64,000 nt of DNA from Planctomycetota bacterium (GTDB lineage: Bacteria; Planctomycetota; Phycisphaerae; Phycisphaerales; Phycisphaeraceae). Location: assembly GCA_021413865.1 (NCBI GenBank), contig JAIOPN010000026.1:38846-102845 (forward strand), read 5' to 3'. Each line of letters begins with the position of its first letter. Position 1 is the stretch's first letter. Positions 26,065 through 34,510 of this stretch are shown here, piece by piece. Under the pieces are notes generated by a model that was not told where the DNA came from, did not search any database, and worked only from the letters and a program-made list of their open reading frames with translations. The position numbers and the translations under genes are program-made.

Positions 26065-26508
26065 TCAACGTGCGGTGGTTTTCGTCCGACTCAGGCCGCA
26101 CTCAGGACAAACAATGGATTCGCGGTCCAGATGGCCGCGAAGGTCGTAGCCGCAACGATCGCAGAGCACCTCACGATCGAGTACCGATTCGGGGACCCGC
26201 TTGTTGAGAACCAGGTCTGCAAGGAGGCCATAGAAAATCGAGTTGGCAATCCACGCGATTCCTGAATGATGCAGCCCGGTAAGCAGCACGGGGAATCCCC
26301 ATATCCAATTAAAAACAATTATCCACAAGGGGGTCGGACCGAACAGGCCACGGCTCCTGAAATCGATGAAGTTCACGATCCAGCACACTGCGAAGTGCGC
26401 TAGCGAGAAAAGGCCCCACGACACAAGAAACCACGGGGATATTTCCCACCGTCGCCGGGAGGGTGTGGAATGTGTCGAGACAGCGGTGGATCGTTCGGGG
26501 GGAGTCAC
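26065..26508 (-). CDS. Membrane protein with C-terminal zinc ribbon
   Basis: 147 residues. Two or three hydrophobic segments (FLVSWGLFSLAHFAVCWIV and PLWIIVFNWIWGFPVLLTG) are followed by a rubredoxin-like ribbon LCDRCGYDLRGH...CPECG. This ribbon with the YDLRG motif recurs in many planctomycete membrane proteins. Function unknown. GTG 26508 is chosen because it overlaps the TGA of the aldo/keto reductase gene by 4 bp (GTGA), a coupling pattern used repeatedly in this window. It is last in the PhyH/aldo-keto reductase operon. Base composition is slightly less GC-rich than its neighbours. Confidence 0.65.
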   Translation of the reverse strand: MTPPERSTAVSTHSTPSRRRWEISPWFLVSWGLFSLAHFAVCWIVNFIDFRSRGLFGPTPLWIIVFNWIWGFPVLLTGLHHSGIAWIANSIFYGLLADLVLNKRVPESVLDREVLCDRCGYDLRGHLDRESIVCPECGLSRTKTTAR

Positions 26509-27536
26509 ACGGGTGGCGGGTTCCTTTCCGCGAAGCCGCGCTGGTGCCAGTAGGGGTAGGCGAGCGTCCTGACGCTGGCGGCGTCGAGCTTGGCGACCTG
26601 GGCCGGCGTGAGCGCCCAACCCACCGCGCCAAGGTTCTGGCGGAGCTGCTCCTCGTTCCGTGCGCCGATGACGAGCGTGGAGACGGTGGGGCGGCGCAGG
26701 AGCCAGTTGAGCGCGACCTGCGGGACGGTCTTGCCGGTTTCTTTTGCAATCCCGTCCAACGCATCGACGACGGTGTAGAGGTATTCATTGTCCACCGGTG
26801 GCCCCATGCCGATAACGACCTTGGATTGCAGCCGGCTTCCCTCCGGCACGGGTTGGCCGCGTCGTATCTTGCCGGTCAGACGGCCCCAGCCCAGCGGGCT
26901 CCAGACGACCGCGCCGACCTTCTGATCGATGCCCAGCGGCATGAGCTCCCACTCGTACTCACGGCCGATGAGGGAGTAGTACGCCTGGTGGGCGACGTGG
27001 CGGACGAGGCCGTACCGCTCCGAGGCCGCCAGTGATTTCATCAGGTGCCAGCCGGAGAAATTGGAGCAGCCGATGTAGCGGATTTTCCCAGCACGGACGA
27101 AGCCGTCGAGGGTGGCGAGGGCTTCCTCTACGGGCGTGAGCGCGTCGAAGCCGTGGAGTTGGTAGAGGTCGATGTAGTCGGTGCCCAGGCGGCGGAGGCT
27201 CGCCTCGATGGCGTCGTTGAGGTGTTGCCGGGAGGAGCCCACGTCGTTGGGGCCCTTGCCGCTGCGGAAGGTTCCCTTGGTGGAGATGAGGAGCTTGTCG
27301 CGCCGGCCCTTGATGGCCTTGCCCAGGATTTCCTCGGCGAGGCCGGAGGAGTAGATGTCGGCGGAGTCGAACATGTTGAGGCCGGCCTCGAGACAGACAT
27401 CGACGATGCGAGTCGCCTCTTCAACGCCGCTGCTGCCCCAGGCCTTGAAGAACTCGTTGCCGCCGCCAAACGTGCCGGTGCCGAAACAGAGGGCGGGGAC
27501 CATGAGGCCCGATCCGCCGAGTTGACGCGTTTCCAT
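26505..27536 (-). CDS. Aldo/keto reductase
   Basis: 343 residues, full length. The catalytic tetrad is recognisable: Asp in NMFDSADIY, Tyr of the same motif, Lys in LLISTKG and His in LYQLHGF. The NADP-binding late region LVIGARNEEQLRQN is also present. The family reduces carbonyls on sugars and small molecules; the substrate is unknown. Its ATG has a GGAGG 7 nt upstream. It follows the PhyH gene by 36 bp and overlaps the zinc-ribbon gene by 4 bp. Confidence 0.88.
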   Translation of the reverse strand: METRQLGGSGLMVPALCFGTGTFGGGNEFFKAWGSSGVEEATRIVDVCLEAGLNMFDSADIYSSGLAEEILGKAIKGRRDKLLISTKGTFRSGKGPNDVGSSRQHLNDAIEASLRRLGTDYIDLYQLHGFDALTPVEEALATLDGFVRAGKIRYIGCSNFSGWHLMKSLAASERYGLVRHVAHQAYYSLIGREYEWELMPLGIDQKVGAVVWSPLGWGRLTGKIRRGQPVPEGSRLQSKVVIGMGPPVDNEYLYTVVDALDGIAKETGKTVPQVALNWLLRRPTVSTLVIGARNEEQLRQNLGAVGWALTPAQVAKLDAASVRTLAYPYWHQRGFAERNPPPV

Positions 27537-27572
27537 GGTGATCCTCCGGAGTGATGCGTGAGAGTGGTGCCG

Positions 27573-28427
27573 TTATTTCTTACCGACGCCGACCGTCGCG
27601 TCTTTTTCCGCCTGGTAGAACTGGTTTTTCGTGTCGTAGGTTTTCCCTCCGACCTTGCGGATCATCGCATCGGAGGCCTTTTTCAGCGGGGTGTAGCGTG
27701 GGTGGTGGTGTTCTTTGTAGGGGTCATTGCTGGCGGCGTTGTAGCAGCAGATGAGCGACCAGCGCGGGTTGCCCGAGGTGTTGGGGGCGGAGCAGTGCAG
27801 CGTGTTGGCGTGGAAGAAGAGGGCGGTGCCGGGCTCCATTTCGCAATAGACAAGCCCGAAGCGTTTCATCGCCTCAGCGACGCGCGCCGGGTCGGCGCCG
27901 GTCTGGTCGCCGAACCGGCCATGCTCGATCCGCCCCATCTTGTGCGAGCCACGCAAGACCTGGAGGCAGCCGTTCTCCTTCGTCGCGCGGTCCACGGCGA
28001 TGAGGCAGCTCGCCATGTCGGGGAAGAGGCAGCCGTTGTTGTACCAGTAGCCGTAATCCTGGTGCCACTCCCACGCGCCGCCGACCTTGGGCTCCTTGAG
28101 CATCATCTTGGAGTGGTAGTGGTACACCTCGCCGCCGAGGAGTTGCTCCATGGCATTGACGACGCGCTCGGAGCGAGAGATGACGCCGTAGAGGTCGTCG
28201 CCGGGATGGTTCCAAAGCGTGAGCTTGCTCTGCCGGCCCGCGGCGTCGAGGATCGGCACGGCCCCCTGTGTCATGTGGTGGTCGCGCTTGGCGGTGTCGA
28301 GGAGAAGCTGCGTCTCGTCGGGGGCGAGCAGGCCGGGCACGAAGAGGTAGCCGTCACGGTTGAAGTCAGCGACCTGCACCGGGGAGAGGGGGCCTTTGGA
28401 GGTTCGCTTGGTTTTCGGCGTGGTCAT
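27573..28427 (-). CDS. Phytanoyl-CoA-dioxygenase-like Fe(II)/2-oxoglutarate oxygenase
   Basis: 284 residues. The iron facial triad is intact: H122 and D124 in EWHQDYGYW and a distal His in ANTLHCSAPN, with the 2-oxoglutarate-binding Arg in GNPRWSL. The family hydroxylates diverse small molecules. The start is ATG 28427 with GGAG at 8 nt. A TATCAT box at 28459-28464 may be its -10. It heads an operon with the aldo/keto reductase and zinc-ribbon genes, which suggests stepwise oxidation and reduction of one compound (inference). Confidence 0.82.
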   Translation of the reverse strand: MTTPKTKRTSKGPLSPVQVADFNRDGYLFVPGLLAPDETQLLLDTAKRDHHMTQGAVPILDAAGRQSKLTLWNHPGDDLYGVISRSERVVNAMEQLLGGEVYHYHSKMMLKEPKVGGAWEWHQDYGYWYNNGCLFPDMASCLIAVDRATKENGCLQVLRGSHKMGRIEHGRFGDQTGADPARVAEAMKRFGLVYCEMEPGTALFFHANTLHCSAPNTSGNPRWSLICCYNAASNDPYKEHHHPRYTPLKKASDAMIRKVGGKTYDTKNQFYQAEKDATVGVGKK

Positions 28428-28458
28428 GGCGGGGCTCCGAAGGGATGCTCGCCCCATC

Positions 28459-28464
28459 ATGATA
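28459..28464 (-). promoter_or_regulatory. -10 box TATCAT upstream of PhyH operon
   Basis: TATCAT on the minus strand, 31 nt before the ATG of the PhyH gene and just downstream of the rpsT terminator. No matching -35 is evident. Confidence 0.35.
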
Positions 28465-28487
28465 CCGGTGGGGTGGCCGGGGCATAA

Positions 28488-28523
28488 AACAAAACATCCC
28501 GGGGCCGTGGGGCTCCGGGATGC
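28488..28523 (-). terminator. Rho-independent terminator of rpsT
   Basis: On the minus strand an 8-bp GC-rich stem (CATCCCGG with CCGGGATG), extended by further GC pairs, is followed directly by TTTTGTTTTAT. It lies 29 bp after the rpsT stop codon and is the clearest intrinsic terminator in the window. Confidence 0.85.
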
Positions 28524-28551
28524 TTGATGTTCGGTTTTGCAGGCGGTCGGC

Positions 28552-28836
28552 TCAGGCGGCCTTGGTCTTGGCGGCCTTGGCCTTGTTGAGGACGATGGAG
28601 AGGCGGGACTTGTAGCGAGAGGCGGTGTTCTTGTGGATGGTGTTGGTGCTGGCGATCTGGTCCATGACCTTGAAAAGGCCGCGGAGTTGGGTGGCGGCCT
28701 TGTCGAAGTCGCCGCCCTGGACGGTCGCGCGGAACTCGGCGACACCCTCGCGGATGCGGTCGAAACGCCAGCGGTTGCGGGCGCGGCGGGAGGTGTTCTG
28801 GCGGACGTTTTTACGGGCGCTGCGTGAATTAGGCAT
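28552..28836 (-). CDS. rpsT: 30S ribosomal protein S20
   Basis: 94 residues, strongly basic, opening MPNSRSARKNVRQNTSRRAR. The C-terminal helix has NTIHKNTASRYKSRLS, the hallmark of S20, which binds 16S rRNA near the 5' domain and helix 44. It is monocistronic, framed by a good promoter (28881-28909) and an intrinsic terminator. The predicted leader is about 38 nt with a GGAT-type ribosome binding site. Confidence 0.93.
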   Translation of the reverse strand: MPNSRSARKNVRQNTSRRARNRWRFDRIREGVAEFRATVQGGDFDKAATQLRGLFKVMDQIASTNTIHKNTASRYKSRLSIVLNKAKAAKTKAA

Positions 28837-28880
28837 CGCGGATCATCCGGTAAATCAGGGTTCGTTCGTTCGAGTCGGGC

Positions 28881-28909
28881 ATTATGCCCCGGTAGGGCCC
28901 GAAATGCAA
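28881..28909 (-). promoter_or_regulatory. Sigma-70-type promoter of rpsT
   Basis: On the minus strand TTGCAT (28904-28909), an exact 17-nt spacer and CATAAT (28881-28886). It is the best -35/-10 pair found in the window and lies between the ABC transporter stop and rpsT. Confidence 0.7.
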
Positions 28910-28934
28910 GCGGCCCATCCGCCGCAAAACAGCC

Positions 28935-30755
28935 TCACCTCGACCCGCCGGCGTTGGCGAACTGCTGGTAGAGGTTCGCATAGACGCCCCCGGTGGCGAG
29001 CAACTGATCGTGCGTCCCTCGCTCCACAATCCGGCCGTGGTCCAGCACGAGCACCACGTCGGCGTGGCGGATGGTGCTCAGCCGGTGCGCGACGACGAAG
29101 CTCGTCCTCCCCTTGAGCAGGATCGACAGCGCCTTCTGCACGCGAACCTCCGTCACCGTGTCCACGGCGCTGGTCGCCTCGTCCAGGATCATGATGTGTG
29201 GGTTGGCCACTAGGGCGCGGGTGAAGCAGATGAGCTGCCGCTGCCCCAGCGACAGCCCCGCGCCGCGCTCGCCCACGACGGTCTGGAACCCCTCGGGCAG
29301 GTCGTTGATGAGGTCCAGCACGTCGAGCTGCCGGGCCGCGTCGATCACCTGCTCGTCGGTCGCCTCCGCGTTGCCGACGCGCAGGTTCTCCATGACCGTG
29401 CCGGTGAAGAGGAAGTTGTTCTGAAGCACGATGCCCATCTGCTTGCGGAGCGACCGGCCCCGGAGCTTGAGGATGTCGTGGCCGTCGATCAGCAGGGCGC
29501 CGCGGGTGGGGGGGTAGAACTTGGAGAGGAGGTTGATGATGGTGGACTTGCCGCTGCCTGTGTGACCGACGAGGGCGACGGTCTGGCCGGGCTCGGCGGT
29601 GAAGTTGACGTCGATGAGCACGGGCGTCCCGGGCCGGTACTCGAAGCCCAGGCCGCGGAACTCCACGCGGCCGGTGATGGGCGGCGGGTCCTGGGCGTCG
29701 GGAGCATCGACAAAATCTGGCGGTGTGTCGAGCATGCGGAAGACACGCTCCGCGCCGGCCATGGCGGTGAGGGCGACGGTGTACTGGTTCCCGATGGACG
29801 CCAGCGGCTGCAGCATGGTCGAGGTGAGGAAATAGAAGGTGATGAGCGTGCCGACGTTGCCGTGGCCGCTGTGGATGGCCAGGTAGCCGCCGACGATGAA
29901 GATCACGGAGGTGACCACCTGGTTGAGCATTTCCAGGATGGGGGCGAACGCGCCGCTGGCGCGGGCGACGGCGACGTTGTAGTCGGCGTGGTCGGCGATG
30001 AGGTTGCCGAACATCTCGGCGTTGAGGTCCTGCCGTACGAACCCCTGCGTGACGCGGATGCCCACGATCGACTCGGCGATGTTCGCCGTCACCCGGCTGA
30101 AGCTCTCCTGCACGGCGCGGTGGGCGTGGCTGAGCCGCGCCTTGAAGAGGTGATAGGTGCCGACGTACAGCGGCGCCATCACCACCACGACGAGGAAGAG
30201 CGTGCGGTCCGTCCACGCCATGATCGCCGCCGCGCCGACCATCTGCACGAAGTTGACCGCCGTGACGAAAACGGCGTTCTGGATGCCCATGCGGACGGCC
30301 TCGGCGTCGGAGGCCACCCGGCTGATGATCCGGCCGATCTTCGTCCGGTGAAAGTACGACATCGTCTGCGCCTGCAGGCGGCGGAAGATGTCGTCGCGCA
30401 GGTCGTGCACCACCCCCTCGCCCAGGATCAGCGAGAGGTGCTGGCGGTGGTAGAACGTGAACTCCGTGAAGAGCATCAGGGCCGTGTACCCCGCTACACC
30501 CAGCCACAGCCCGTTCATGCTCCCGCGCGTGATCGGCCCATTGACCACCGCCGACAACGCCCAGACCATCGCCGGCCCCTGCAGCCCGCGCAGGACCACG
30601 CTGACGATCAGCCAGGTCATCGCGGCACGATAGGGCCCCGAGTAGCTGAAAATCCGGCGGAACAGCGACAGCCGCAGCGGCGCCTCGTGCGTCTCCCCCT
30701 CCATCTGCACGTGCGCCAGCGTCTTGATCGGTTTGAACTGGACGGTCTGTGTCAC
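28935..30755 (-). CDS. ABC exporter subunit with intact catalytic glutamate (second gene of pair)
   Basis: 606 residues: six-helix transmembrane domain (about 35-330), then a nucleotide-binding domain. Walker A is GHTGSGKST and Walker B is IMILDEATSAVD with the catalytic Glu. The signature is degenerate, LSLGQRQ instead of LSGGQ. The H-loop is VVAHRLST. Pairing with the upstream subunit gives one consensus and one degenerate ATP site, as in TM287/288-type heterodimers. The GTG at 30755 overlaps the upstream TGA by 4 bp, so the subunits are translated in step. The substrate is unknown; lipids, drugs or peptides are typical. Confidence 0.88.
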   Translation of the reverse strand: MTQTVQFKPIKTLAHVQMEGETHEAPLRLSLFRRIFSYSGPYRAAMTWLIVSVVLRGLQGPAMVWALSAVVNGPITRGSMNGLWLGVAGYTALMLFTEFTFYHRQHLSLILGEGVVHDLRDDIFRRLQAQTMSYFHRTKIGRIISRVASDAEAVRMGIQNAVFVTAVNFVQMVGAAAIMAWTDRTLFLVVVVMAPLYVGTYHLFKARLSHAHRAVQESFSRVTANIAESIVGIRVTQGFVRQDLNAEMFGNLIADHADYNVAVARASGAFAPILEMLNQVVTSVIFIVGGYLAIHSGHGNVGTLITFYFLTSTMLQPLASIGNQYTVALTAMAGAERVFRMLDTPPDFVDAPDAQDPPPITGRVEFRGLGFEYRPGTPVLIDVNFTAEPGQTVALVGHTGSGKSTIINLLSKFYPPTRGALLIDGHDILKLRGRSLRKQMGIVLQNNFLFTGTVMENLRVGNAEATDEQVIDAARQLDVLDLINDLPEGFQTVVGERGAGLSLGQRQLICFTRALVANPHIMILDEATSAVDTVTEVRVQKALSILLKGRTSFVVAHRLSTIRHADVVLVLDHGRIVERGTHDQLLATGGVYANLYQQFANAGGSR

Positions 30756-32704
30756 GGCTCGTCCCCCGGCGGCACCAGCGGCGAATCCACCAGCCCCTCG
30801 GCCCACTGCCGCGCCCGGATGATCCGTTTGCTCTCGGCGTCCACCACCTGCAGGCTCGCCACCGTGCGGTAAAGCCCGCCGCGCCGGATCAACTCGTCGT
30901 GCGTGCCCTTCTGCACGATCCGGCCGTTCTCCAGCACGATGACGTAGTCCGCCCGCCGCAGCGTGCTCAGCCGGTGCGCGACGACGAAGGTCGTCCGGCC
31001 GCGCATCGCGTTGTCCATCGCCTGTAAAATCTCGTGCTCCGTCTCCGGGTCGATCGCGGCGGTGGCGTCGTCCAGCAGGAGCACGGGCGGCTCAAGCAGG
31101 ATGGCGCGGGCGATGGCCAGGCGTTGCCGCTGCCCGCCCGAGAGGCTCGCCCCCTGTTCGCTGATGACGGTGTCGTAGCCCTGCGGGAGCTCCTTGATGA
31201 AGCCGTGCGCTGCGGCGATGGTGGCGGCCTTCTCGACCTGCTCGTGTGTGGCGTCGGGGTTGCCGAAGGCGATGTTCGAGCGGACGGTGTTGCTGAAGAG
31301 GAAGTTTTCCTGGAACACCAGGCCCACGTTGCGGCGCAGGTCGTCCAGGTCGAGGTCGCGCAGGTCGATGCCGTCGAGCGTGATGTGCCCCTGGGTGGGG
31401 TCGTAGAAGCGCGGGATGAGGGAGAGGAGCGTGCTCTTGCCCGCGCCGGTGGCGCCCAGGACGGCGACGCACATGCCCGGCTCGACCTTCAGGCTCACGC
31501 CGTCAAGCACCCTGTCGCCGGTCTTGTAAGAGAAGCCCACGTCGTGGAACTCGATCTCGCCGTGCGCCCGCGGGAGGCACAGGGCGCCGGGCTTCGATTC
31601 GATCTCGGGCCTGGAGTTGAGCACCTCGAGCACGCGCCCCGCGGAGGTGAGGCTCGACTGCAGCGTGGAGGCCATGCCCGAGATGCCCAGCACCTGGGCG
31701 GAGAACTGCTGGAGCAGGGAGGCGAACACGATCAGCGAGCCGACCGTCATCGGGGGCTGCGGCTCGCCGGCGTGGGCGATCACGATGTAGCCGCCCAGCC
31801 CCAGCACCACGATCAGGTTGACCTGCGTCAGGATGCTGGAGATCACCGTGTAGGCGGCGGTGAGGCGGAACATCCGCCGCTGCTGCACGCGGTAGTCGTC
31901 GTTGCGGAGGCGGAACTTGGCGATCTCCTCCTCCTCGCGCGAGAAGCCCTTGACCACGTGCTGCGCCTGGATGTTCTCCGAGAGGGTGAGGATCAGCCGG
32001 TCGTACATGTTGCGGTTCTCGACCAGCGTCGGCCGCACGGCCCGCGAATAGACGATGGAAGCGATCAGCAGCAGCGGCGTGGTTGCGATGCCCCCGACCG
32101 TCGCCAGCACGGGGTGGATGCTCCACATGTAGGCGAACATGAGGACCAGGTTGATGACCAGCGAGAGGGACTGCACCATCGCCATCTCGGCGAAGGCGGA
32201 GACGGCGCCGCAGTCGCTCGTGGCGCGGTTGATGATGGAGCCCGTCTCGTTGGAGTCGAAGAAGCGGAAGCTCAGCCGCTGGAGCTTGTCGTACACCTGG
32301 CGGCGCAGCGCGACCATGATGTTCTGGATGAACCGCGCGGTGACGATGGCGGTGTAGTAACGGAGGAAGGTTCTGGCGACGGCGAAGAAGATCAGCCCCA
32401 CGCCGATGACGACCACGCCGCGGTAGTTCATCCAGTCGTGCGGCATGCTCCAGCCGAAGAAGCGGCGCGGCAGGGGGGCGGCCGGATCGATGACGCTCCG
32501 CACCACGTCCACCGACAGGCCCGCCAGGCTCAGGGCGATCAGCCCCGCGAGGGTGATGACCAGGTTAAGCAGCACAACCCAGACGCTGCGCCACGGGTGG
32601 GCGAGGCCCAGCCGCGTCATCCAGCGGATGAGGTGCCAGTTCGAGGGTGACGCCGCCCCGGGGGGCGGCTTGGTATGGTTGGAATCGGAGCCGTCGGATG
32701 GCAC
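30752..32704 (-). CDS. ABC exporter subunit with degenerate Walker B (first gene of pair)
   Basis: 650 residues: six membrane helices (about 40-350), then an ATPase domain. Walker A is GATGAGKST, the signature is the canonical LSGGQRQR, and Walker B is VLLLDDATAAID, with Asp where the catalytic Glu is expected. The intracellular loops contain FFDSNETGSIINRATSD, as in MsbA-like exporters. The GTG at 32704 has AGGA about 9 nt upstream; the next Met (residue 29) would cut into the first helix region. It is cotranslated with the partner gene. Confidence 0.88.
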   Translation of the reverse strand: MPSDGSDSNHTKPPPGAASPSNWHLIRWMTRLGLAHPWRSVWVVLLNLVITLAGLIALSLAGLSVDVVRSVIDPAAPLPRRFFGWSMPHDWMNYRGVVVIGVGLIFFAVARTFLRYYTAIVTARFIQNIMVALRRQVYDKLQRLSFRFFDSNETGSIINRATSDCGAVSAFAEMAMVQSLSLVINLVLMFAYMWSIHPVLATVGGIATTPLLLIASIVYSRAVRPTLVENRNMYDRLILTLSENIQAQHVVKGFSREEEEIAKFRLRNDDYRVQQRRMFRLTAAYTVISSILTQVNLIVVLGLGGYIVIAHAGEPQPPMTVGSLIVFASLLQQFSAQVLGISGMASTLQSSLTSAGRVLEVLNSRPEIESKPGALCLPRAHGEIEFHDVGFSYKTGDRVLDGVSLKVEPGMCVAVLGATGAGKSTLLSLIPRFYDPTQGHITLDGIDLRDLDLDDLRRNVGLVFQENFLFSNTVRSNIAFGNPDATHEQVEKAATIAAAHGFIKELPQGYDTVISEQGASLSGGQRQRLAIARAILLEPPVLLLDDATAAIDPETEHEILQAMDNAMRGRTTFVVAHRLSTLRRADYVIVLENGRIVQKGTHDELIRRGGLYRTVASLQVVDAESKRIIRARQWAEGLVDSPLVPPGDEP

Positions 32705-32848
32705 GGAAGCGGGTCCTGGCGGGGCGACTCGGGCCGCCCGGGTGGGGGAAGGCCCAAGTGTAGGTCATCCCCTACGGCGCGCCAATGACGGCGCGGTATG
32801 GTATGACGCGGCGCGGCCACCGCTATCCGCCGCACCGGGAGCACATTC

Positions 32849-33907
32849 ATGGGCACGAACATCCGCGGACTTCTGGGCGCCGAGGCCGACGCGCTTTTGT
32901 CATACACCGCCAAGGGCTTCAAGCGGGAGACGCTGCACTTGCCCGGGCCGGACTTCGTGGACCGCGTCGTAGCCGCAACCGACCGCGTGCCCGCCGTGCT
33001 TCGCAATTTCAACGCGATCCTCAACCACGGCCGGCTCGCGGGCACGGGCTACGTCTCCATCCTCCCCGTCGATCAGGGCATCGAACACTCCGCCGGCGCC
33101 TCCTTCGCGCCCAACCCGATCTACTTCGACCCCGAGAACATCGTCAAGCTCGCCATCGAGGGGGGCTGCAACGCGGTGGCCTCGACGCTCGGCGTGCTCG
33201 GCTCGGTCTCGCGCAAATACGCCCACAAGATCCCCTTCATGCTCAAGCTCAACCACAACGAGTTCCTGAGCTACCCCAACAAGTACGACCAGATCATGTT
33301 CGGCTCGGTGAAGCAGGCATTCGACATGGGGGCGGTCTCCGTCGGCGCGACGGTCTATTTCGGCAGCGACGAATCGACGCGGCAGATCCAAGAGGTGGCC
33401 GCGGCCTTCCAGGCGGCGCACGAACTGGGCATGGTGACCGTGCTCTGGTGCTACCTCCGCAACCCCGGCTTCAAGACCGCCGAGAAGGACTTCCACACCG
33501 CCGCCGACCTGACCGGCCAGGCGAACCACCTGGGCGTGACCATCCAGGCGGACATCATCAAGCAGAAGCTGCCCACCAACAACGGCGGGTACAAGGCGCT
33601 GAAGTTCGGCAAGACGCACGACAAGGTTTACAGCGAACTGACCCCCGGCGATCACCCGATCGAGCTGACGCGGTACCAGGTCGCCAACTGTTACATGGGC
33701 CGCAGCCCGCTGATCAACTCGGGTGGCGAATCGAAGGGGGCGACCGATCTGGCCGAGGCGGTCAAGACCGCCGTCATCAACAAGCGAGCCGGCGGCATGG
33801 GCCTGATCTCGGGCCGAAAGGCGTTCCAGAAGCCGATGAAGGAGGGCGTCGAACTGCTCAACGCCATTCAGGACGTGTACCTCGACAAGACGGTGACGGT
33901 GGCGTGA
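32849..33907 (+). CDS. fbaB: Class I fructose-bisphosphate aldolase (FbaB/DhnA type)
   Basis: 352 residues. [16 protein letters not shown] is the N-terminal active-site segment of the archaeal/FbaB-type class I aldolases. Lys candidates for the Schiff base lie in [11 protein letters not shown] and the KLNHNEF region. It interconverts fructose-1,6-bisphosphate with dihydroxyacetone phosphate and glyceraldehyde-3-phosphate without metal. The ATG at 32849 follows GGGAG by about 8 nt; a TATGGT box lies at 32797-32802. It is divergent from the ABC exporter operon. Confidence 0.88.
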   Translation: MGTNIRGLLGAEADALLSYTAKGFKRETLHLPGPDFVDRVVAATDRVPAVLRNFNAILNHGRLAGTGYVSILPVDQGIEHSAGASFAPNPIYFDPENIVKLAIEGGCNAVASTLGVLGSVSRKYAHKIPFMLKLNHNEFLSYPNKYDQIMFGSVKQAFDMGAVSVGATVYFGSDESTRQIQEVAAAFQAAHELGMVTVLWCYLRNPGFKTAEKDFHTAADLTGQANHLGVTIQADIIKQKLPTNNGGYKALKFGKTHDKVYSELTPGDHPIELTRYQVANCYMGRSPLINSGGESKGATDLAEAVKTAVINKRAGGMGLISGRKAFQKPMKEGVELLNAIQDVYLDKTVTVA

Positions 33908-34023
33908 GGATGCCGGTTGACTGTGGCAAATGGATAGAGGGGTGCCTATGATCCCCCGTCCATCTAACTCGGGGCGTGATCAGGGCTTCGGCCCCGCGGG
34001 AATCGCAAAGCGGATCGCCACGC

Positions 34024-34488
34024 ATGTCTGAACATCAACCGGTCAACCCAGAGCCCGACCTCCGCGAATTATTCGCCACGCATCACCTGCGCTGCACCCG
34101 GCAGCGACGCGTGCTCTACGGCGCCCTCATGGCGACCGATTCCCATCCCACCGCCGACCATCTCTTCCAGGAGCTTTCTCGGCGCGACCACAGCATCAGC
34201 CTCGCCACCGTTTACAACACCCTCGAGGCCTTCTGCCGCGCGGGCCTGGCGCAGCGCATCGCCACCCCCTCGGGCTCGGCGCGCTACGACGCCTCGGTCC
34301 ACAACCACCTGCACATCCGTGATGAAAACTCCGGCGTCGTCGCCGACGTCCCCGAAGATTTAGGAAAACGCTTCCTCGACGCCATCCCGCGCGAGGTTAT
34401 CCAGCAGCTCGAGTCCCATCTCGATTTCGACATCCGTGAATTGAAGGTCGAACTCGTCGGCAGGTATCGGCCCGACATGCGGCAGTAG
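34024..34488 (+). CDS. Fur/PerR-family metalloregulator lacking the structural CxxC
   Basis: 154 residues. A winged-helix domain (RCTRQRRVLYGALM through ISLATVYNTLEAF) and the small dimerisation domain are present. The regulatory-site residues appear as ARYDASVHNHLHIRDE, but the CxxC pairs that hold structural zinc in Fur and PerR are missing; only two isolated Cys remain (RCTRQ and FCRAG). It probably senses iron or peroxide. ATG 34024 is preferred; the frame is open to 33976. A TATGAT box at 33947-33952 may be the -10. Confidence 0.82.
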   Translation: MSEHQPVNPEPDLRELFATHHLRCTRQRRVLYGALMATDSHPTADHLFQELSRRDHSISLATVYNTLEAFCRAGLAQRIATPSGSARYDASVHNHLHIRDENSGVVADVPEDLGKRFLDAIPREVIQQLESHLDFDIRELKVELVGRYRPDMRQ

Positions 34489-34509
34489 GCAGGCGCCTAG
34501 GCCTTTTCA
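34484..34509 (+). terminator. Possible terminator between convergent fur-like and BatA-like genes
   Basis: A short TAGGC/GCCTA stem followed after GGCC by TTTT closes the Fur-like gene. The stem is only 5 bp with a 4-nt loop. The gap to the convergent gene is 22 bp. Confidence 0.3.
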
Positions 34510-34510
34510 T

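Noticed and set aside
29478..32650. Two plus-strand frames of about 460 and 540 codons opposite the ABC exporter genes
   Set aside because: Shadow frames with no domains; the exporter motifs on the minus strand are complete.
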